A stretch of 64,000 nt of DNA from Boudabousia marimammalium (GTDB taxonomy: Bacteria > Actinomycetota > Actinomycetes > Actinomycetales > Actinomycetaceae): positions 124,001 to 188,000 of the forward strand of contig NZ_MPDM01000005.1 of the NCBI RefSeq assembly GCF_001936115.1. The letters run 5' to 3'. The notes below the pieces were generated by a model. That model made no database searches, was not told where the DNA came from, and worked only from the letters and a program-made list of their open reading frames with translations. Positions 42,644-53,918 of the stretch are shown here, piece after piece. Within the stretch, counting starts at the first letter, position 1, and every line of letters starts with the position of its first letter. The position numbers and the translations under genes were made by a program.

Positions 42644-43992
42644 TGGCATCCTCGAAACCATTGTTTACCGCTACGGGCCCCGCCCTCGGCGAGGACGAAC
42701 TGGATGAGCTGGTCGCTTCTGGCGGTGACTGGGACGACGTCATCAACGAAATGCACAAGCTCTCCTCTGAGCGCATGGTCGTTAACATGGGTCCGGTCCA
42801 TCCCTCCACTCACGGCGTGCTGCGTCTGATTCTGGAAATCGACGGCGAAACCGTCCGCGAGATGCGCGTCGGGACCGGTTACCTACACACCGGCATTGAG
42901 AAGAACATGGAGTACCGCTCCTTCGTGCAGGGTTCCACTTTCGCGACCCGCATGGACTACGTAGCCCCCATGTTCAATGAGACTGCCTACTGCCTGGCGG
43001 TAGAGAAGGCGCTGGGAATCACCGATCAGATTCCAGAGCGCGCCAACTTGATTCGTGTCCTCATGATGGAACTGAACCGCATTGCTTCCCACCTGGTGGC
43101 AATCGGCTCCGGTGGTAACGAAATGGGTGCCACCACCATGATGACGATTGCTTTCCGCGGCCGTGAAAACGTGCTCCGGATTTTTGAATCCGTCACCGGC
43201 CTGCGCATGAACCATGCCTATATTCGTCCCGGTGGCGTGGCTCAGGATCTCCCTCCGGGCACCACCGACTGGGCTCGTGAGCTACTGCCTTCACTGCGCC
43301 GCGATATTGGTCAGTTGCAGGACCTGACTCAGGAAAACCCTATTTTCAAGCTCCGTCACGTTGATGTTGGCTATATTCCTCTGGCCGCTGGTTTGGCGCT
43401 GGGATTGACCGGTCCCTGCATTCGTGCTGCCGGACTGCCGTTGGATATGCGTAAGCTCCAGCCCTATTGTGGCTACGAGAACTTCGAGTTCGACGTTCCT
43501 ACCCGCGATAAGTCTGACGCCTACAACCGGGTGCAGGTTCGCTTCGCGGAATGCTATGAGTCTCTGCGCATCATCTACCAGGTGCTGGATCGCCTAGATG
43601 AATGCAATGGCGCTCCCGTCATGGTTGCCGACAAGAAGATTGCCTGGCCCGCGCAGCTTTCCGTTTCCGAGGATGGGCAGGGCAACTCCCTCGAACACAT
43701 TCGCGAAATCATGGGTGAAAGCATGGAGTCCCTGATTCACCACTTCAAGCTGGTCACCGAAGGCTTCCGTGTTCCTGCCGGCCAGGTCTACCAGACCATT
43801 GAGCATGCGAAGGGCATCATGGGCGTTCACCTTGTCTCCGATGGCGGCACCCGACCCTACCGTGCGCATTTCCGTGATCCGTCATTCTCCAACCTGCAGT
43901 CCTTCGCCATGATGACCGAAGGCGGACAGCTAGCTGACGTGGTGGTTTCCCTAGCCTCTATTGACCCCGTTTTGGGAGGTGTTGACCGATGA
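42643..43992 (+). CDS. nuoD: NADH-quinone oxidoreductase subunit D
   Basis: A 449-residue subunit lining the quinone pocket with NuoB. The conserved entry loop [14 protein letters not shown] contains the histidine pair region, followed by [14 protein letters not shown] and the C-terminal [14 protein letters not shown]. An acidic N-terminal extension of about 45 residues precedes the family core. It overlaps nuoE by 4 nt. Confidence 0.97.
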   Translation: MASSKPLFTATGPALGEDELDELVASGGDWDDVINEMHKLSSERMVVNMGPVHPSTHGVLRLILEIDGETVREMRVGTGYLHTGIEKNMEYRSFVQGSTFATRMDYVAPMFNETAYCLAVEKALGITDQIPERANLIRVLMMELNRIASHLVAIGSGGNEMGATTMMTIAFRGRENVLRIFESVTGLRMNHAYIRPGGVAQDLPPGTTDWARELLPSLRRDIGQLQDLTQENPIFKLRHVDVGYIPLAAGLALGLTGPCIRAAGLPLDMRKLQPYCGYENFEFDVPTRDKSDAYNRVQVRFAECYESLRIIYQVLDRLDECNGAPVMVADKKIAWPAQLSVSEDGQGNSLEHIREIMGESMESLIHHFKLVTEGFRVPAGQVYQTIEHAKGIMGVHLVSDGGTRPYRAHFRDPSFSNLQSFAMMTEGGQLADVVVSLASIDPVLGGVDR

Positions 43993-44705
43993 ATGCTTAC
44001 GCTCCAGAAGTGGAGGAACGTCTCCGCGCTGAAGCTGCCCAGATTGTGGCACGCTACCCGAAGGGTCATGAGCGTTCAGCTTTGCTACCCATGCTGCACC
44101 TAGTGCAGTCCGAGGACGGCTACGTGTCCGCCGCCGGCATCACTCTGTGTGCCGACGTGCTGGGCCTGACCCGCCCCGAAGTCAGTGCGGTAGCCACCTT
44201 CTACACCCAGTACAAGCGCCACCCCAACGGTGACTACACCGTGGGCGTGTGCACCAATGCGCTCTGCGCAGTGATGGGTGGGGACCAGATTTGGGAGACA
44301 CTCTCTGAGCATTTAGGGATTGGCCATGAAGAGCTTTCCGAGGATGGCAAGATTACCTTGGAACGCTTGGAATGTAACGCCGCCTGTGACTATGCCCCCG
44401 TGGTGATGGTCAACTGGGAGTTCTTCGATAACCAGACTCCTGACTCTGCCTTGCAGATCGTTGACGACATCCAGGCTGGACGCGAAATCCATCCGACCCG
44501 CGGCCCGAACACCGTGCACACCTTCAAAGAGGTTTCCCACACCTTGGCCGGCTTCGATGACGGTCTTGCTGTGGAAGGCCCAGTCGCCGGCAGTGCTTCA
44601 CTGTTGGGCTTGAAGATCGCCCGCGAGAACAACTGGAGTGCCCCGGTCGTCGAGGCCACCCCCGTTGCCGCCGCGGCGCAAACTGAAAAGGAGGGCGAGA
44701 AGTGA
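43989..44705 (+). CDS. nuoE: NADH-quinone oxidoreductase subunit E
   Basis: A 238-residue thioredoxin-fold subunit with a 2Fe-2S cluster (N1a): cysteines in [16 protein letters not shown] and in [16 protein letters not shown]. The C-terminal about 80 residues beyond the fold are an actinobacterial extension. It pairs with NuoF, whose gene overlaps by 4 nt. Confidence 0.96.
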   Translation: MNAYAPEVEERLRAEAAQIVARYPKGHERSALLPMLHLVQSEDGYVSAAGITLCADVLGLTRPEVSAVATFYTQYKRHPNGDYTVGVCTNALCAVMGGDQIWETLSEHLGIGHEELSEDGKITLERLECNAACDYAPVVMVNWEFFDNQTPDSALQIVDDIQAGREIHPTRGPNTVHTFKEVSHTLAGFDDGLAVEGPVAGSASLLGLKIARENNWSAPVVEATPVAAAAQTEKEGEK

Positions 44706-46042
44706 CAGTCGTGACCCCCGCCGGGAAACTCACCCCAGTCCTTTCCGATTCTTGGGATAAAGAACAGGGATACAGCCTGGAAAGCTACCGTCGTAACGGC
44801 GGCTACCAAGGCTTGGACAAAGCTCTCCGCATGGAACGTTCGGAGATTGTTGACCTAGTTAAAGCCTCCGGCCTGCGTGGCCGTGGCGGCGCCGGCTTCC
44901 CCACCGGCCTGAAATGGTCCTTCCTGCCCCCAGATGACGGTAAACCGCGCTACCTAGTAGTTAACGCCGATGAGTCAGAACCGGGCACCTGTAAAGACAT
45001 TCCCACCATGATGGGTAACCCGCATGTGCTGCTGGAAGGTATCGCGATTACCTCCCGCGCGATACGTTGCGAGCACGCCTTCATCTACCTGCGCGGCGAA
45101 GTCGTCCACGTTTACCGTCGTCTCCTGAACGCGGTACGTGAACTGGAAGAAGCCGGCATCATCGGTGAAGGCCTTGGCCCCAACGGCGACTTCAACTTGA
45201 AGATCACCGTCCACGCGGGCGCTGGCGCATATATCTGTGGTGAAGAAACCGCCCTCCTCGACTCCCTCGAAGGAATGCGCGGACACCCTCGCCTCAAGCC
45301 CCCGTTCCCCGCGGTCGCCGGTCTATACGCGCGGCCTACCGTGGTAAACAATGTCGAATCTATCGCCTCCGTGGTCGGTATTCTAAACCACGGCGCTGAA
45401 TGGTTCGGTGCGATGGGTACCGAAAAATCCAAGGGACATGGCCTTTTCTCCGTCTCTGGACATGTCAAGCATCCGGGACAGTTCGAAGCGCCCTTCGGTA
45501 TCACCATGCGTGAGCTAATCGAAATGGCGGGCGGAATTCGGGAAGGTCACCAGCTCAAGTTCTGGACTCCAGGTGGCTCCTCCACCCCAATCTTTACCGC
45601 CGAACAGCTAGATATGCCGCTCGATTACGATTCTTGTAGTCAAGCGGGCTCCATGCTGGGTACCCGTGCCTTGCAGGTTTTCGACGAAACCACCTCCGTG
45701 GTTCGCGTCATCACTCGCTGGACTGAGTTCTATCAGCATGAATCATGCGGTAAGTGCACGCCCTGCCGTGAAGGTACCTACTGGCTGAAGCAGGTGATGC
45801 TGCGTCTGGAAGCCGGTCAAGGCCAGGAGGGTGATGTGGATTTGCTCCTCGATATTGCGAACAATATTGCGGGCCGTTCCTTCTGTGCGCTGGGCGATGC
45901 GGCAGCGACCCCAATTAAGTCCGGTATTGAGCACTTCCGTGAGGAGTTTGAAGCGGGCCTGACTACTCCCGCGCGAGAGCTCTTCCCCTATGAAGCTTCC
46001 GCAGTATTTGCGCGGGCGACCCAGAAAGAAGGTGTCCGATGA
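44702..46042 (+). CDS. nuoF: NADH-quinone oxidoreductase subunit F
   Basis: A 446-residue subunit that oxidises NADH. The NADH/FMN loops are GLRGRGGAGFPTGLKWSF and GAGAYICGEETALLDSLEG, and the 4Fe-4S (N3) ligands are in ESCGKCTPCREGTYW with a later CALGDAA. The start is a GTG at 44702. Presence of nuoE, nuoF and nuoG shows a true NADH dehydrogenase module rather than an F420- or ferredoxin-linked variant. Confidence 0.97.
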   Translation: MTVVTPAGKLTPVLSDSWDKEQGYSLESYRRNGGYQGLDKALRMERSEIVDLVKASGLRGRGGAGFPTGLKWSFLPPDDGKPRYLVVNADESEPGTCKDIPTMMGNPHVLLEGIAITSRAIRCEHAFIYLRGEVVHVYRRLLNAVRELEEAGIIGEGLGPNGDFNLKITVHAGAGAYICGEETALLDSLEGMRGHPRLKPPFPAVAGLYARPTVVNNVESIASVVGILNHGAEWFGAMGTEKSKGHGLFSVSGHVKHPGQFEAPFGITMRELIEMAGGIREGHQLKFWTPGGSSTPIFTAEQLDMPLDYDSCSQAGSMLGTRALQVFDETTSVVRVITRWTEFYQHESCGKCTPCREGTYWLKQVMLRLEAGQGQEGDVDLLLDIANNIAGRSFCALGDAAATPIKSGIEHFREEFEAGLTTPARELFPYEASAVFARATQKEGVR

Positions 46043-48618
46043 GCGATAACATGGTGCAGTTAACCATTGATGGTGTGCCCGTAGAGGTCGAGCGTGGCAC
46101 CCTGATTATCCGTGCCGCTGAACAGGTCGGAATTAGGATTCCTCGTTTCTGTGATCACCCGCTTTTGAAGCCTGCCGGTGCCTGCCGTCAGTGCCTCGTG
46201 GATGTGGCTGCCCCTGACCGTGAAGGTAACGTGCGGGCTTTCCCGAAGCCGCAGGCATCTTGCACGATGACCGTCATGCCCGGCATGGTGGTCAACACGC
46301 AGCGCACTTCTGAAACCGCAGCAAAAGCGCAGCGCGGCATCATGGAATTCCTGCTGGTCAACCACCCCTTGGACTGCCCGGTTTGTGATAAGGGCGGCGA
46401 ATGCCCCCTCCAGAATCAGGCTCTTTCCAACGGCCGTGAAACCTCCCGTTTCGCAGATGTGAAGCGCGTGTACGCCAAGCCGGTCAGCTTGACCAGCCAG
46501 ATTTTGCTTGATCGTGATCGTTGTATCCTTTGCCAGCGTTGTGTACGTTTCGCTAAGCAGATTGCCGGCGACCCCTTCATTGATCTGCAAGGTCGCGGCG
46601 GCGGTTCTGCCCCCACCGAGCATCATCAGCATATGGGTGAACAGATTGGTAGCTTCGACACTCAGGTGCTGGGCTTCACCGATCCGGTTTCTAACCCTGA
46701 CGGTCACACCCTGACCGGCCTGGAAAGTCTTTCCGGTCCCACCGGACAGTCTGCCGTGATTGGCTCCACCAACTTCGGTCCGTCCACCGAGGACGAACTG
46801 GATATGAGTGGTCGTCCCTTCGCTTCCTATTTCTCCGGCAACGTCATCCAGATTTGCCCGGTCGGTGCGCTAACTTCGAAGTCTTACCGTTTCCGCTCCC
46901 GCCCCTTCGATCTGGTTTCCACCCCGTCCGTGACGGAACATGACGCTTCTGGTTCCGCCATCCGCATTGACGTGCGTCGCGGTCAGGTGACCCGCCGTCT
47001 CGCCGGTGAGGACATGGACGTGAATGAGGAATGGATTACCGATAAGGACCGTTTCGCTTTCACTTGGCAGAGCCAAGACAGGCGTCTGCGTCACCCGCTG
47101 GTGCGCAATGAAGCTGGAGAGCTAGTACCGACCTCTTGGGCTGATGCCCTTGACCGGGTTGCTCAGGCCCTTCGCAGCGGCACTTCCGGTTATCTTCCCG
47201 GTGGCCGTCTCACTTTTGAAGATTCCTACGCTTGGGCTAAGTTCGCTCGCGTGGTGGGACGCACCAATGATATTGACCAGCGCGTGCGCTTCGGGAGCGA
47301 CGAAGAACTCAAATTTCTAGCCGCCCGCGTGGCTGGTACGGGACTGGGTGTAACCTACCGCGATTTGGAAACTGCCGGTCAGGTTCTCCTAGTTGGTTTG
47401 GAGCCCGAGGATGAATGCGGTTCCATTTTCTTACGCCTGCGTAAGGGAGTGCTCGCCGGTTCAGTCAAGGTCACCATGGTAGCGCCTTTCGCTTCGCATG
47501 GTAGCCGTAAGCTTCGCGCCCAACTGGTGCAGGCAGCCCCCGGCACTGAGCCGGAAGTTTTGGCCGCCATGGATCAGGGTAACCCCTATGCTGAGCATGC
47601 CGACGCACTGGCGTCCGGTGGGGTCATTTTGATTGGTGAACGTGCCGCCAATATTGCCGGCACTTTGACCGCAGCCCTTCACTTGGCGGAGCGGACCGGC
47701 GCGAAGATCGCCTGGGTTCCCCGCCGCGCCGGTGAACGAGGCGGCCTCGAAGCTGGCGCGTTGCCCAACCTGTTGCCTTTCGGTCGTCTGGTTTCCGACC
47801 CAGAAGCTCGCGCTGATATCTCAGCCGCTTGGGGAACTGAAATCCCCAGCGAGAACGGCTACGATGCCGAACGTATCCTAGCTGCCGCCCGTGCCGGCTC
47901 CATCAACACTCTGCTGGTCGGCGGTGTTGATGTGCGTGACTTCCCGAACCCGGAAATGGCCCGCGATGCGCTAGATCATGCTGGTTTCGTAGTCGCCCTC
48001 GAGGTGAACGCGACGGAGGTTACCGAACGCGCCGACGTGGTGCTGCCGGTCGCTCCGCCAGTTGAAAAGCCGGGTACTTTCATCAACTGGGAGGGTCGCT
48101 TGCGTCCCTTCGGTCAGGCGATTTCTTCGACCGCTTTGGATGATCGTCAGATTCTGCAGCGCATTGCGCAGGTATGCGGCTTCGACTTGGGTCTTTCCAC
48201 TTTGAAGTCCCTCTATGAGGAAGTCAATCAGCTCATGGATTGGGACGGCAAGCGTGCTTCCGGCCCCGCCGTGGTTGCCGCCCCGCTACCGAAGCTGCAG
48301 CCCGGACAGCTGGTCTTGGATACTCATAAGCTGATGATTGATGACGCTTTGACTCTTGCCGGCGCCACCGACCTGCAGCTGTCTGCACGTCGCCCCGTCG
48401 CCAGAGTCTCCCGTGGCACCGCTCAGGCACTCAACTTAAAGGTAGGGGAGCAGATCACTATCTCCACTGAGCGTGGTCACGTAACGATGCCAGTCATTAC
48501 CGCAAGCATGCCGGACAAGATGGTGTGGTTGCCTCAGAACAACGGAGTAAACGTGTTTGAGAAGCTGGGCGAAGTTGGCTCCATTGCCACTGTCAGCGTG
48601 ATGGAGGAAAGCAAATGA
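46039..48618 (+). CDS. nuoG: NADH-quinone oxidoreductase subunit G
   Basis: An 859-residue subunit carrying several iron-sulfur clusters: the 2Fe-2S set in [20 protein letters not shown] with a later cysteine, the NPLDC-type loop [20 protein letters not shown], and [19 protein letters not shown] for N4/N5-type clusters. The C-terminal two thirds is a molybdopterin-oxidoreductase-like domain without cofactor, including [19 protein letters not shown]. Length is at the long end, as in other Actinobacteria. Confidence 0.96.
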   Translation: MSDNMVQLTIDGVPVEVERGTLIIRAAEQVGIRIPRFCDHPLLKPAGACRQCLVDVAAPDREGNVRAFPKPQASCTMTVMPGMVVNTQRTSETAAKAQRGIMEFLLVNHPLDCPVCDKGGECPLQNQALSNGRETSRFADVKRVYAKPVSLTSQILLDRDRCILCQRCVRFAKQIAGDPFIDLQGRGGGSAPTEHHQHMGEQIGSFDTQVLGFTDPVSNPDGHTLTGLESLSGPTGQSAVIGSTNFGPSTEDELDMSGRPFASYFSGNVIQICPVGALTSKSYRFRSRPFDLVSTPSVTEHDASGSAIRIDVRRGQVTRRLAGEDMDVNEEWITDKDRFAFTWQSQDRRLRHPLVRNEAGELVPTSWADALDRVAQALRSGTSGYLPGGRLTFEDSYAWAKFARVVGRTNDIDQRVRFGSDEELKFLAARVAGTGLGVTYRDLETAGQVLLVGLEPEDECGSIFLRLRKGVLAGSVKVTMVAPFASHGSRKLRAQLVQAAPGTEPEVLAAMDQGNPYAEHADALASGGVILIGERAANIAGTLTAALHLAERTGAKIAWVPRRAGERGGLEAGALPNLLPFGRLVSDPEARADISAAWGTEIPSENGYDAERILAAARAGSINTLLVGGVDVRDFPNPEMARDALDHAGFVVALEVNATEVTERADVVLPVAPPVEKPGTFINWEGRLRPFGQAISSTALDDRQILQRIAQVCGFDLGLSTLKSLYEEVNQLMDWDGKRASGPAVVAAPLPKLQPGQLVLDTHKLMIDDALTLAGATDLQLSARRPVARVSRGTAQALNLKVGEQITISTERGHVTMPVITASMPDKMVWLPQNNGVNVFEKLGEVGSIATVSVMEESK

Positions 48619-49976
48619 TTCCCACTGTAGCTACACTTAGTGCGGTTGCGATAGCCTCGGCCTACCAGCCCGCTGATTTCTCCCAGGAGACTTGGTGGCT
48701 GTCTGCACTAAAGGCAGTTTTCATTATCGTGTACTTGATCCTGTCCGTGCTGATGGCACTGTGGGTTGAGCGTCGTGGCTTGGGTCGGATGCAGACTCGC
48801 CCCGGCCCGAATGTGCACGGTCCTTTCGGTCTGTTGCAGGCCATTGCTGACGCAGTAAAGCTGCTCACCAAGGAAGACATCTGGACCCGAAAATCTGATA
48901 AGTTTATTTACATTCTGGCTCCTACCATCGCGGCTTTCTGTGCCTTCATGATTTACGCGGTCATCCCGATGGGCCCGAACGTCAACCTGTTCGGCTACTC
49001 CAGTCCGTTACAGATGATGGATATGCCGGCCTCTACGCTTTACATTCTGGCAATCAGCGCCCTCGGCATTTACGGCATCGTCCTGGCCGGTTGGTCGACC
49101 AGCTCGACCTTCCCGCTGCTGGGGTCGGTGCGTTCCGCGGCGCAGGTGATTTCCTACGAGCTGTCCATGTCTTTGGCGATCGTCACGGTTTTCTTGATGT
49201 CCGGCTCCATGTCAACCTCAGAGATTGTCGCCGCGCAAGACAAGGTCTGGTGGGCTTTCGCGCTGGCCCCGTCTTTCGTGATTTACATTATTTCCATGGT
49301 CGGCGAAGTGAACCGTCTCCCCTTCGACCTTCCTGAGGCCGAGGGTGAGCTAGTCGCTGGCCACATGATTGAGTACTCGTCAATGAAGTTCGCTTGGTTC
49401 TTCCTGGCTGAGTACATCAACATGTTCAACGTCTCCGCGGTCGCGACCACGCTGTTCTTCGGTGGCTGGCACGTGCCTTTCGGTATCGAGTACATCTGGG
49501 CCGGTGCGAACTCCGGCTGGTGGCCGATGCTGTGGTTCACCATGAAAGTCTGGTTCTTCATGTTCCTAATGATCTGGACCCGCGGTACTTTGCTGCGTTT
49601 CCGTTACGATCAGTTCATGAAGCTGGGCTGGAAGGTTTTGATTCCGGTTTCCCTGGCTTGGCTGGTGATCGTCGCTTTGATGCAGGCCATTCGTTCCTTC
49701 TGGGGTTTGAACACCTACGCCCTCGTCGGTGGCATCACTGTTCTCTTCCTGATTGTGGTAGTTGTGCTGATGCTGCTGCCCAATGTTGAAGAACCAGCCG
49801 CAGAAGATCCTGAAGAAGCCGAAGTTTTTGATGCTTTCGCTGGCGGCTACCCGGTTCCGCCGCTGCCCGGACAGAAGCTCCCGGCTTCTCCGCGCGCTGC
49901 CCGCCGCGCGCAAGCTGCCGCAACGTCGCAACCTGAAGCGATTACAGCTTCGACCCCTGAAGGAGGTAACGCATGA
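48615..49976 (+). CDS. nuoH: NADH-quinone oxidoreductase subunit H
   Basis: A 453-residue membrane subunit at the junction of the two arms. Conserved loops are [17 protein letters not shown] and the acidic quinone-chamber loop [19 protein letters not shown]. The C-terminus extends about 80 residues past the last helix with a charged, low-complexity tail, longer than in E. coli. It overlaps nuoI by 4 nt. Confidence 0.96.
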   Translation: MIPTVATLSAVAIASAYQPADFSQETWWLSALKAVFIIVYLILSVLMALWVERRGLGRMQTRPGPNVHGPFGLLQAIADAVKLLTKEDIWTRKSDKFIYILAPTIAAFCAFMIYAVIPMGPNVNLFGYSSPLQMMDMPASTLYILAISALGIYGIVLAGWSTSSTFPLLGSVRSAAQVISYELSMSLAIVTVFLMSGSMSTSEIVAAQDKVWWAFALAPSFVIYIISMVGEVNRLPFDLPEAEGELVAGHMIEYSSMKFAWFFLAEYINMFNVSAVATTLFFGGWHVPFGIEYIWAGANSGWWPMLWFTMKVWFFMFLMIWTRGTLLRFRYDQFMKLGWKVLIPVSLAWLVIVALMQAIRSFWGLNTYALVGGITVLFLIVVVVLMLLPNVEEPAAEDPEEAEVFDAFAGGYPVPPLPGQKLPASPRAARRAQAAATSQPEAITASTPEGGNA

Positions 49977-50638
49977 GCGACAAACAGAACTCCCGCATGC
50001 CAGATGAGTCATTCTTCCGTCCTGATGAGAAGGGCCCCATTGGTAAGTTCTTCGCCCCGGTAGCTGGCTACGGTGTCACCATCACCTCTATGTTTGAGCC
50101 GACAGTGACCGAGCAATACCCCTTCGAGAAGCCGGTAATTGCCCCCCGCTTCCACGGTCGTCATAAGCTGAACCGCTACCCTGATGGCTTGGAAAAGTGT
50201 ATCGGCTGTGAACTTTGTGCTTGGGCCTGCCCCGCTGACGCCATCTTGGTAGAAGCCGGAGCAAATACCCCTGACGCACAGTATTCTCCCGGTGAGCGTT
50301 ATGGTCGCGTCTACCAGATTAACTATCTGCGTTGTATCTTCTGTGGCTTATGCATTGAGGCATGCCCGACCCGCGCGCTCACAATGTCTAATGATTTTGA
50401 AGAGCTGACCTCTTTGGATCGTCAAGAAATGATTTACGAGAAGCATGAGCTCCTCGCGGATCTACAGGAAGGCATGCTGGCTGCCCCGCACCCGATGGTG
50501 GAAGGCACCTCTGATGGTGACTACTACCGTGGCATGGTGACCGGTCCGACTCAGGCGCAAGTCGACTGGGTCCGCGAACACCGTCCTGAGGATGAAACTC
50601 TTGAGACCGTTAAAACCGTTGAGGAGGCACGAGCCTGA
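49973..50638 (+). CDS. nuoI: NADH-quinone oxidoreductase subunit I
   Basis: A 221-residue ferredoxin-like subunit with two 4Fe-4S motifs (N6a and N6b): [16 protein letters not shown] and [16 protein letters not shown]. They relay electrons towards NuoB. The N- and C-terminal extensions are typical of actinobacterial NuoI. It ends in a 1-nt overlap with nuoJ (TGATG). Confidence 0.97.
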   Translation: MSDKQNSRMPDESFFRPDEKGPIGKFFAPVAGYGVTITSMFEPTVTEQYPFEKPVIAPRFHGRHKLNRYPDGLEKCIGCELCAWACPADAILVEAGANTPDAQYSPGERYGRVYQINYLRCIFCGLCIEACPTRALTMSNDFEELTSLDRQEMIYEKHELLADLQEGMLAAPHPMVEGTSDGDYYRGMVTGPTQAQVDWVREHRPEDETLETVKTVEEARA

Positions 50639-51618
50639 TGCAATATCTCGTGACTGAGCCCGTGCTGGGAGTGGACTGGTCCGCTCCGGGCGAGTTCATT
50701 AAGTTCTCCCTCGTGGCAGTCTTCATGATTGCTTGCGCGATTGGTGTGGCGCGTTTTTCGCGTGCCGCCTACGCAGCAATCTGCATGATTGGTGTCATGG
50801 TGGGTTTCGCAATGCTTTACCTGCTGAACGGGGCAGAGTTCATGGGTGTCGTGCAGATTGTCGTCTACACGGGTGCCATTATGATGCTCTTCCTGTTCGT
50901 CCTCATGCTGATTGGTATCGGGGCCACAGATAACTACAAGAATGGTTCCCGAGGGGGTCGCGTGAGCGCCTACCTGCTGTCAGCCCTAATCGTTTTGGGG
51001 CTGGGCGGAGCCGTCTACGTGAATGTTTCCTTCACCCAGTTCGGCCCGGTGGATGAGTCCTACCGGAGCATGGAGAATCTTGGCGCCACACTGTTTAATC
51101 AGCATCTGTTCACCATCGAGATCTCCGCTATCTTGCTGATTACTGCGGCTTTGGGCGCAATTGTGCTAACCCATCCGGATAAGCTCCTGCCTTCGCGTAC
51201 TCAGCGTGATGTTGCTGAAGCGAAGATGGCCGCCTACGCCGCTTCGCAGCGTCACCCCGGACAGCTTCCCGCTCCCGGTGTTTACGCCGAATCCAATGCT
51301 TTCGATGTGCCGGCACTTTCCGGTGAAACCCATCAGCCGATTCCAGAGTCTGTACCTCGCGTTTTGCGTGTGCGTGGAATTAACCGTACTGTCGGTGAGG
51401 TTTCCCCGGTGGTTGCTCAGCGTCTGTTGGCTTCCCGGGTTGGTAACCCGGCAGAGGGCCTCCACGGTCCGGAGGCTTCCCGTTCAGTGGGTCGCTCCGG
51501 TGCTTGGGGCATGCCTGGCCCGCAAGCCCCGCAGGGTCTGAAGCAGATGGTGGATGAGCCCGCCCCCGCGATTGAATCCGCGGACTCAGATTCTTCCCCG
51601 AAGGAGGAAAACAAGTGA
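50638..51618 (+). CDS. nuoJ: NADH-quinone oxidoreductase subunit J
   Basis: A 326-residue membrane subunit with five helices in the first about 175 residues, including the pi-bulge helix region [20 protein letters not shown]. The remaining about 150 residues are hydrophilic and predicted disordered, much longer than in E. coli NuoJ (about 184 residues) but not unusual for Actinobacteria. It overlaps nuoK by 4 nt. Confidence 0.95.
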   Translation: MQYLVTEPVLGVDWSAPGEFIKFSLVAVFMIACAIGVARFSRAAYAAICMIGVMVGFAMLYLLNGAEFMGVVQIVVYTGAIMMLFLFVLMLIGIGATDNYKNGSRGGRVSAYLLSALIVLGLGGAVYVNVSFTQFGPVDESYRSMENLGATLFNQHLFTIEISAILLITAALGAIVLTHPDKLLPSRTQRDVAEAKMAAYAASQRHPGQLPAPGVYAESNAFDVPALSGETHQPIPESVPRVLRVRGINRTVGEVSPVVAQRLLASRVGNPAEGLHGPEASRSVGRSGAWGMPGPQAPQGLKQMVDEPAPAIESADSDSSPKEENK

Positions 51619-51914
51619 GCCCTACCTGGTACTTATTCCTAGCGATTATTCTCTTCGCGATTGGCGCTTCCACCGTGCTAACACGTCGCTCCGCGGTGCT
51701 GTCACTGATGGGGGTGGAAATCATGTTGAGTTCCGCGAACCTAGTTTTCATTACTTTCGGGCGACTGCAAGGCAGCGCCCACGGACAGGTGATTGCCTTC
51801 TTCATCATGGTGGTTGCTGCCGCGGAAGTGGTGGTTGGCCTAGCCATTATTGTTTCCATCTTTAGAGCCCGCGGGACCACGTCTGTTGATGACGTTGACC
51901 TGCTGAAGAACTGA
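51615..51914 (+). CDS. nuoK: NADH-quinone oxidoreductase subunit K
   Basis: A 99-residue, three-helix antiporter-like membrane subunit. Conserved features are [19 protein letters not shown], with the key glutamate of the proton path, and [18 protein letters not shown] with a second glutamate. The start is a GTG at 51615, and nuoL follows 14 bp later. Confidence 0.97.
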   Translation: MSPTWYLFLAIILFAIGASTVLTRRSAVLSLMGVEIMLSSANLVFITFGRLQGSAHGQVIAFFIMVVAAAEVVVGLAIIVSIFRARGTTSVDDVDLLKN

Positions 51915-51928
51915 GGGACGAGAGCACG

Positions 51929-53902
51929 ATGATTCATCTATTTGAAACGAGCGCACAGTCCCCGCATGGTTTGGCTGAAGTGACTCAGGCGCAAGGTCTT
52001 GCCGGCTACGGCTGGCTGATGATTGCGATTCCTTTGGTTTCTTTCGCCTTCCTGCTGCTGATGGGCAGAAGGAGTGACAAGTGGGGACACTGGTTTAGTA
52101 TTGCCGCCACCGGTCTTTCCTTGGTGCTGGGTCTGAGCATCCTGATTTCCACCCTCGGTTTGGACCCTTCACAGCGTGTCCAGAACCTGAGCCTATTTAC
52201 CTGGATTCCAGCTGGTGAGCACAGCATCGAAGTGGGATTGCGGATTGACCCGCTTTCTTTGACCTTTGTTGGCTTGGTGACTTTTGTCGGCTTCCTGATT
52301 CACATCTACGCGGTAGCGTACATGGAGCATGACACGGATCGCCGTCGCTTCTTCGCCTACCTGAACCTCTTCATCGCTGCCATGCTGATGCTGGTGTTGG
52401 GTAACTCCTTCGCCACCTTGTTCGTCGGCTGGGAGGGCGTCGGCTTGGCCTCCTACCTGCTGATTGGATTCTGGAACCACGTTCCTGACTACGCTAAGGC
52501 AGCTAAGAAGGCTTTCGTTATGAACCGTATCGGTGACGTTGGCCTACTGTTGGGCATGATGGCAATCTTCAACGCCTTTGGCACGCTGGATTACACTTCC
52601 GTTTTCGGTCGCGTCTCCGAACTGCCGCAAGCCCAGGCAACCTTGATTGGCATCTTCTTGTTGGTCGCCGCCTGCGGTAAGTCAGCGCAGTTCCCCTTGC
52701 AGGCTTGGTTGGGTGACGCCATGGCTGGCCCCACCCCGGTATCTGCGCTAATCCATGCCGCCACCATGGTTACCGCCGGTGTCTACCTGATGGTTCGCGC
52801 TGGCGCTATCTACGCGGTCACCCCGGTTGCTACCACGGCAGTTGCCGTGATCGGTGCTATCACTTTGGTCTTCGGTGCGGTAGTTGGTACCGCGAAGGAC
52901 GACATCAAGAAGGTACTGGCCGCCTCCACCATGTCGCAGATTGGCTACATGATGCTAGGCGCGGGCCTCGGCCCGATCGGTTGGGCTTTCGCCATTTTCC
53001 ATCTTTTGACTCACGGCTTCTTCAAAGCCCAGATGTTCTTGGGTGCTGGCTCCATCATGCACGCCATGGGCGATCAGGTGAATATGCGTCGCTTCGGCGC
53101 TCTCTCCGGCGTCATGAAGGTTACCTGGGTAACCTTCGGGATCGGCTGGCTGGCTATCTTGGGTGTCCCGCCGTTCTCCGGATTCTGGTCCAAAGATAAA
53201 ATCATTGAAATGGCTTTCGTCTCTGACACGGCCGGTCCTTGGCAGCCTTGGGTGATGGGTACGGTGGCGCTGATTGGCGCTGGAATTACCGCATTCTACA
53301 TGTCGCGCCTGTTCTTTATGACTTTCCACGGCAAAGCCCGCTGGACCACTGAAGCAGAAGGCCGTCCCGTGCACCCGCACGAGTCCCCGGCACTCATGAC
53401 TGTGCCGATGATTATTCTGTCGGTATTCTCTGTGGCCCTCGGTGGGGTCCTCACCTGGAACAATATGTTCGTGAACTGGTTGACCCCCGTCCTCGGCCAT
53501 GTGGAACACGGTGAGCCGGTCCTGCCGGTCTGGCTCCTGATGGTCTCCACCCTCGTGGTGGTCGCCATCGGTGTGGCCTGGGCATGGAAACTGTACGTGC
53601 AGGAAGAAGTCAACCAGGCCATCCCCGCCGGAAACGCTTTGACCCATGCCGCCCGCAACGACATGTTCCAAGACCAGGTAAACGACAACCTGGTGGTCAA
53701 GCCCGTCACGGCTTTGGCCGAGGGTGTCATGGTTGCTGATAACTCAGTGGTTGATGGTGCTGTCCGCGGCATTGAGGTTATCTTCAAGGGGGCTGGCAAA
53801 GCAGTCTCCACCACGCAAAACGGTAAGGTCCGCTCTTATGCCACCTACATCCTCGCTGGTGTAGTTGCCATGATTGCTGTGGCCCTCATGGGGGTGCTCT
53901 AA
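51929..53902 (+). CDS. nuoL: NADH-quinone oxidoreductase subunit L
   Basis: A 657-residue proton-pumping antiporter-like subunit. Core segments are FVGWEGVGLASYLLIGFW, AKKAFVMNRIGDVGLL and the pump helix stretch WLGDAMAGPTPVSALIHAAT. A long C-terminal region forms the lateral helix that clamps NuoM and NuoN. nuoM begins 16 bp downstream. Confidence 0.97.
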   Translation: MIHLFETSAQSPHGLAEVTQAQGLAGYGWLMIAIPLVSFAFLLLMGRRSDKWGHWFSIAATGLSLVLGLSILISTLGLDPSQRVQNLSLFTWIPAGEHSIEVGLRIDPLSLTFVGLVTFVGFLIHIYAVAYMEHDTDRRRFFAYLNLFIAAMLMLVLGNSFATLFVGWEGVGLASYLLIGFWNHVPDYAKAAKKAFVMNRIGDVGLLLGMMAIFNAFGTLDYTSVFGRVSELPQAQATLIGIFLLVAACGKSAQFPLQAWLGDAMAGPTPVSALIHAATMVTAGVYLMVRAGAIYAVTPVATTAVAVIGAITLVFGAVVGTAKDDIKKVLAASTMSQIGYMMLGAGLGPIGWAFAIFHLLTHGFFKAQMFLGAGSIMHAMGDQVNMRRFGALSGVMKVTWVTFGIGWLAILGVPPFSGFWSKDKIIEMAFVSDTAGPWQPWVMGTVALIGAGITAFYMSRLFFMTFHGKARWTTEAEGRPVHPHESPALMTVPMIILSVFSVALGGVLTWNNMFVNWLTPVLGHVEHGEPVLPVWLLMVSTLVVVAIGVAWAWKLYVQEEVNQAIPAGNALTHAARNDMFQDQVNDNLVVKPVTALAEGVMVADNSVVDGAVRGIEVIFKGAGKAVSTTQNGKVRSYATYILAGVVAMIAVALMGVL

Positions 53903-53918
53903 GGTGGAAGGAAACATT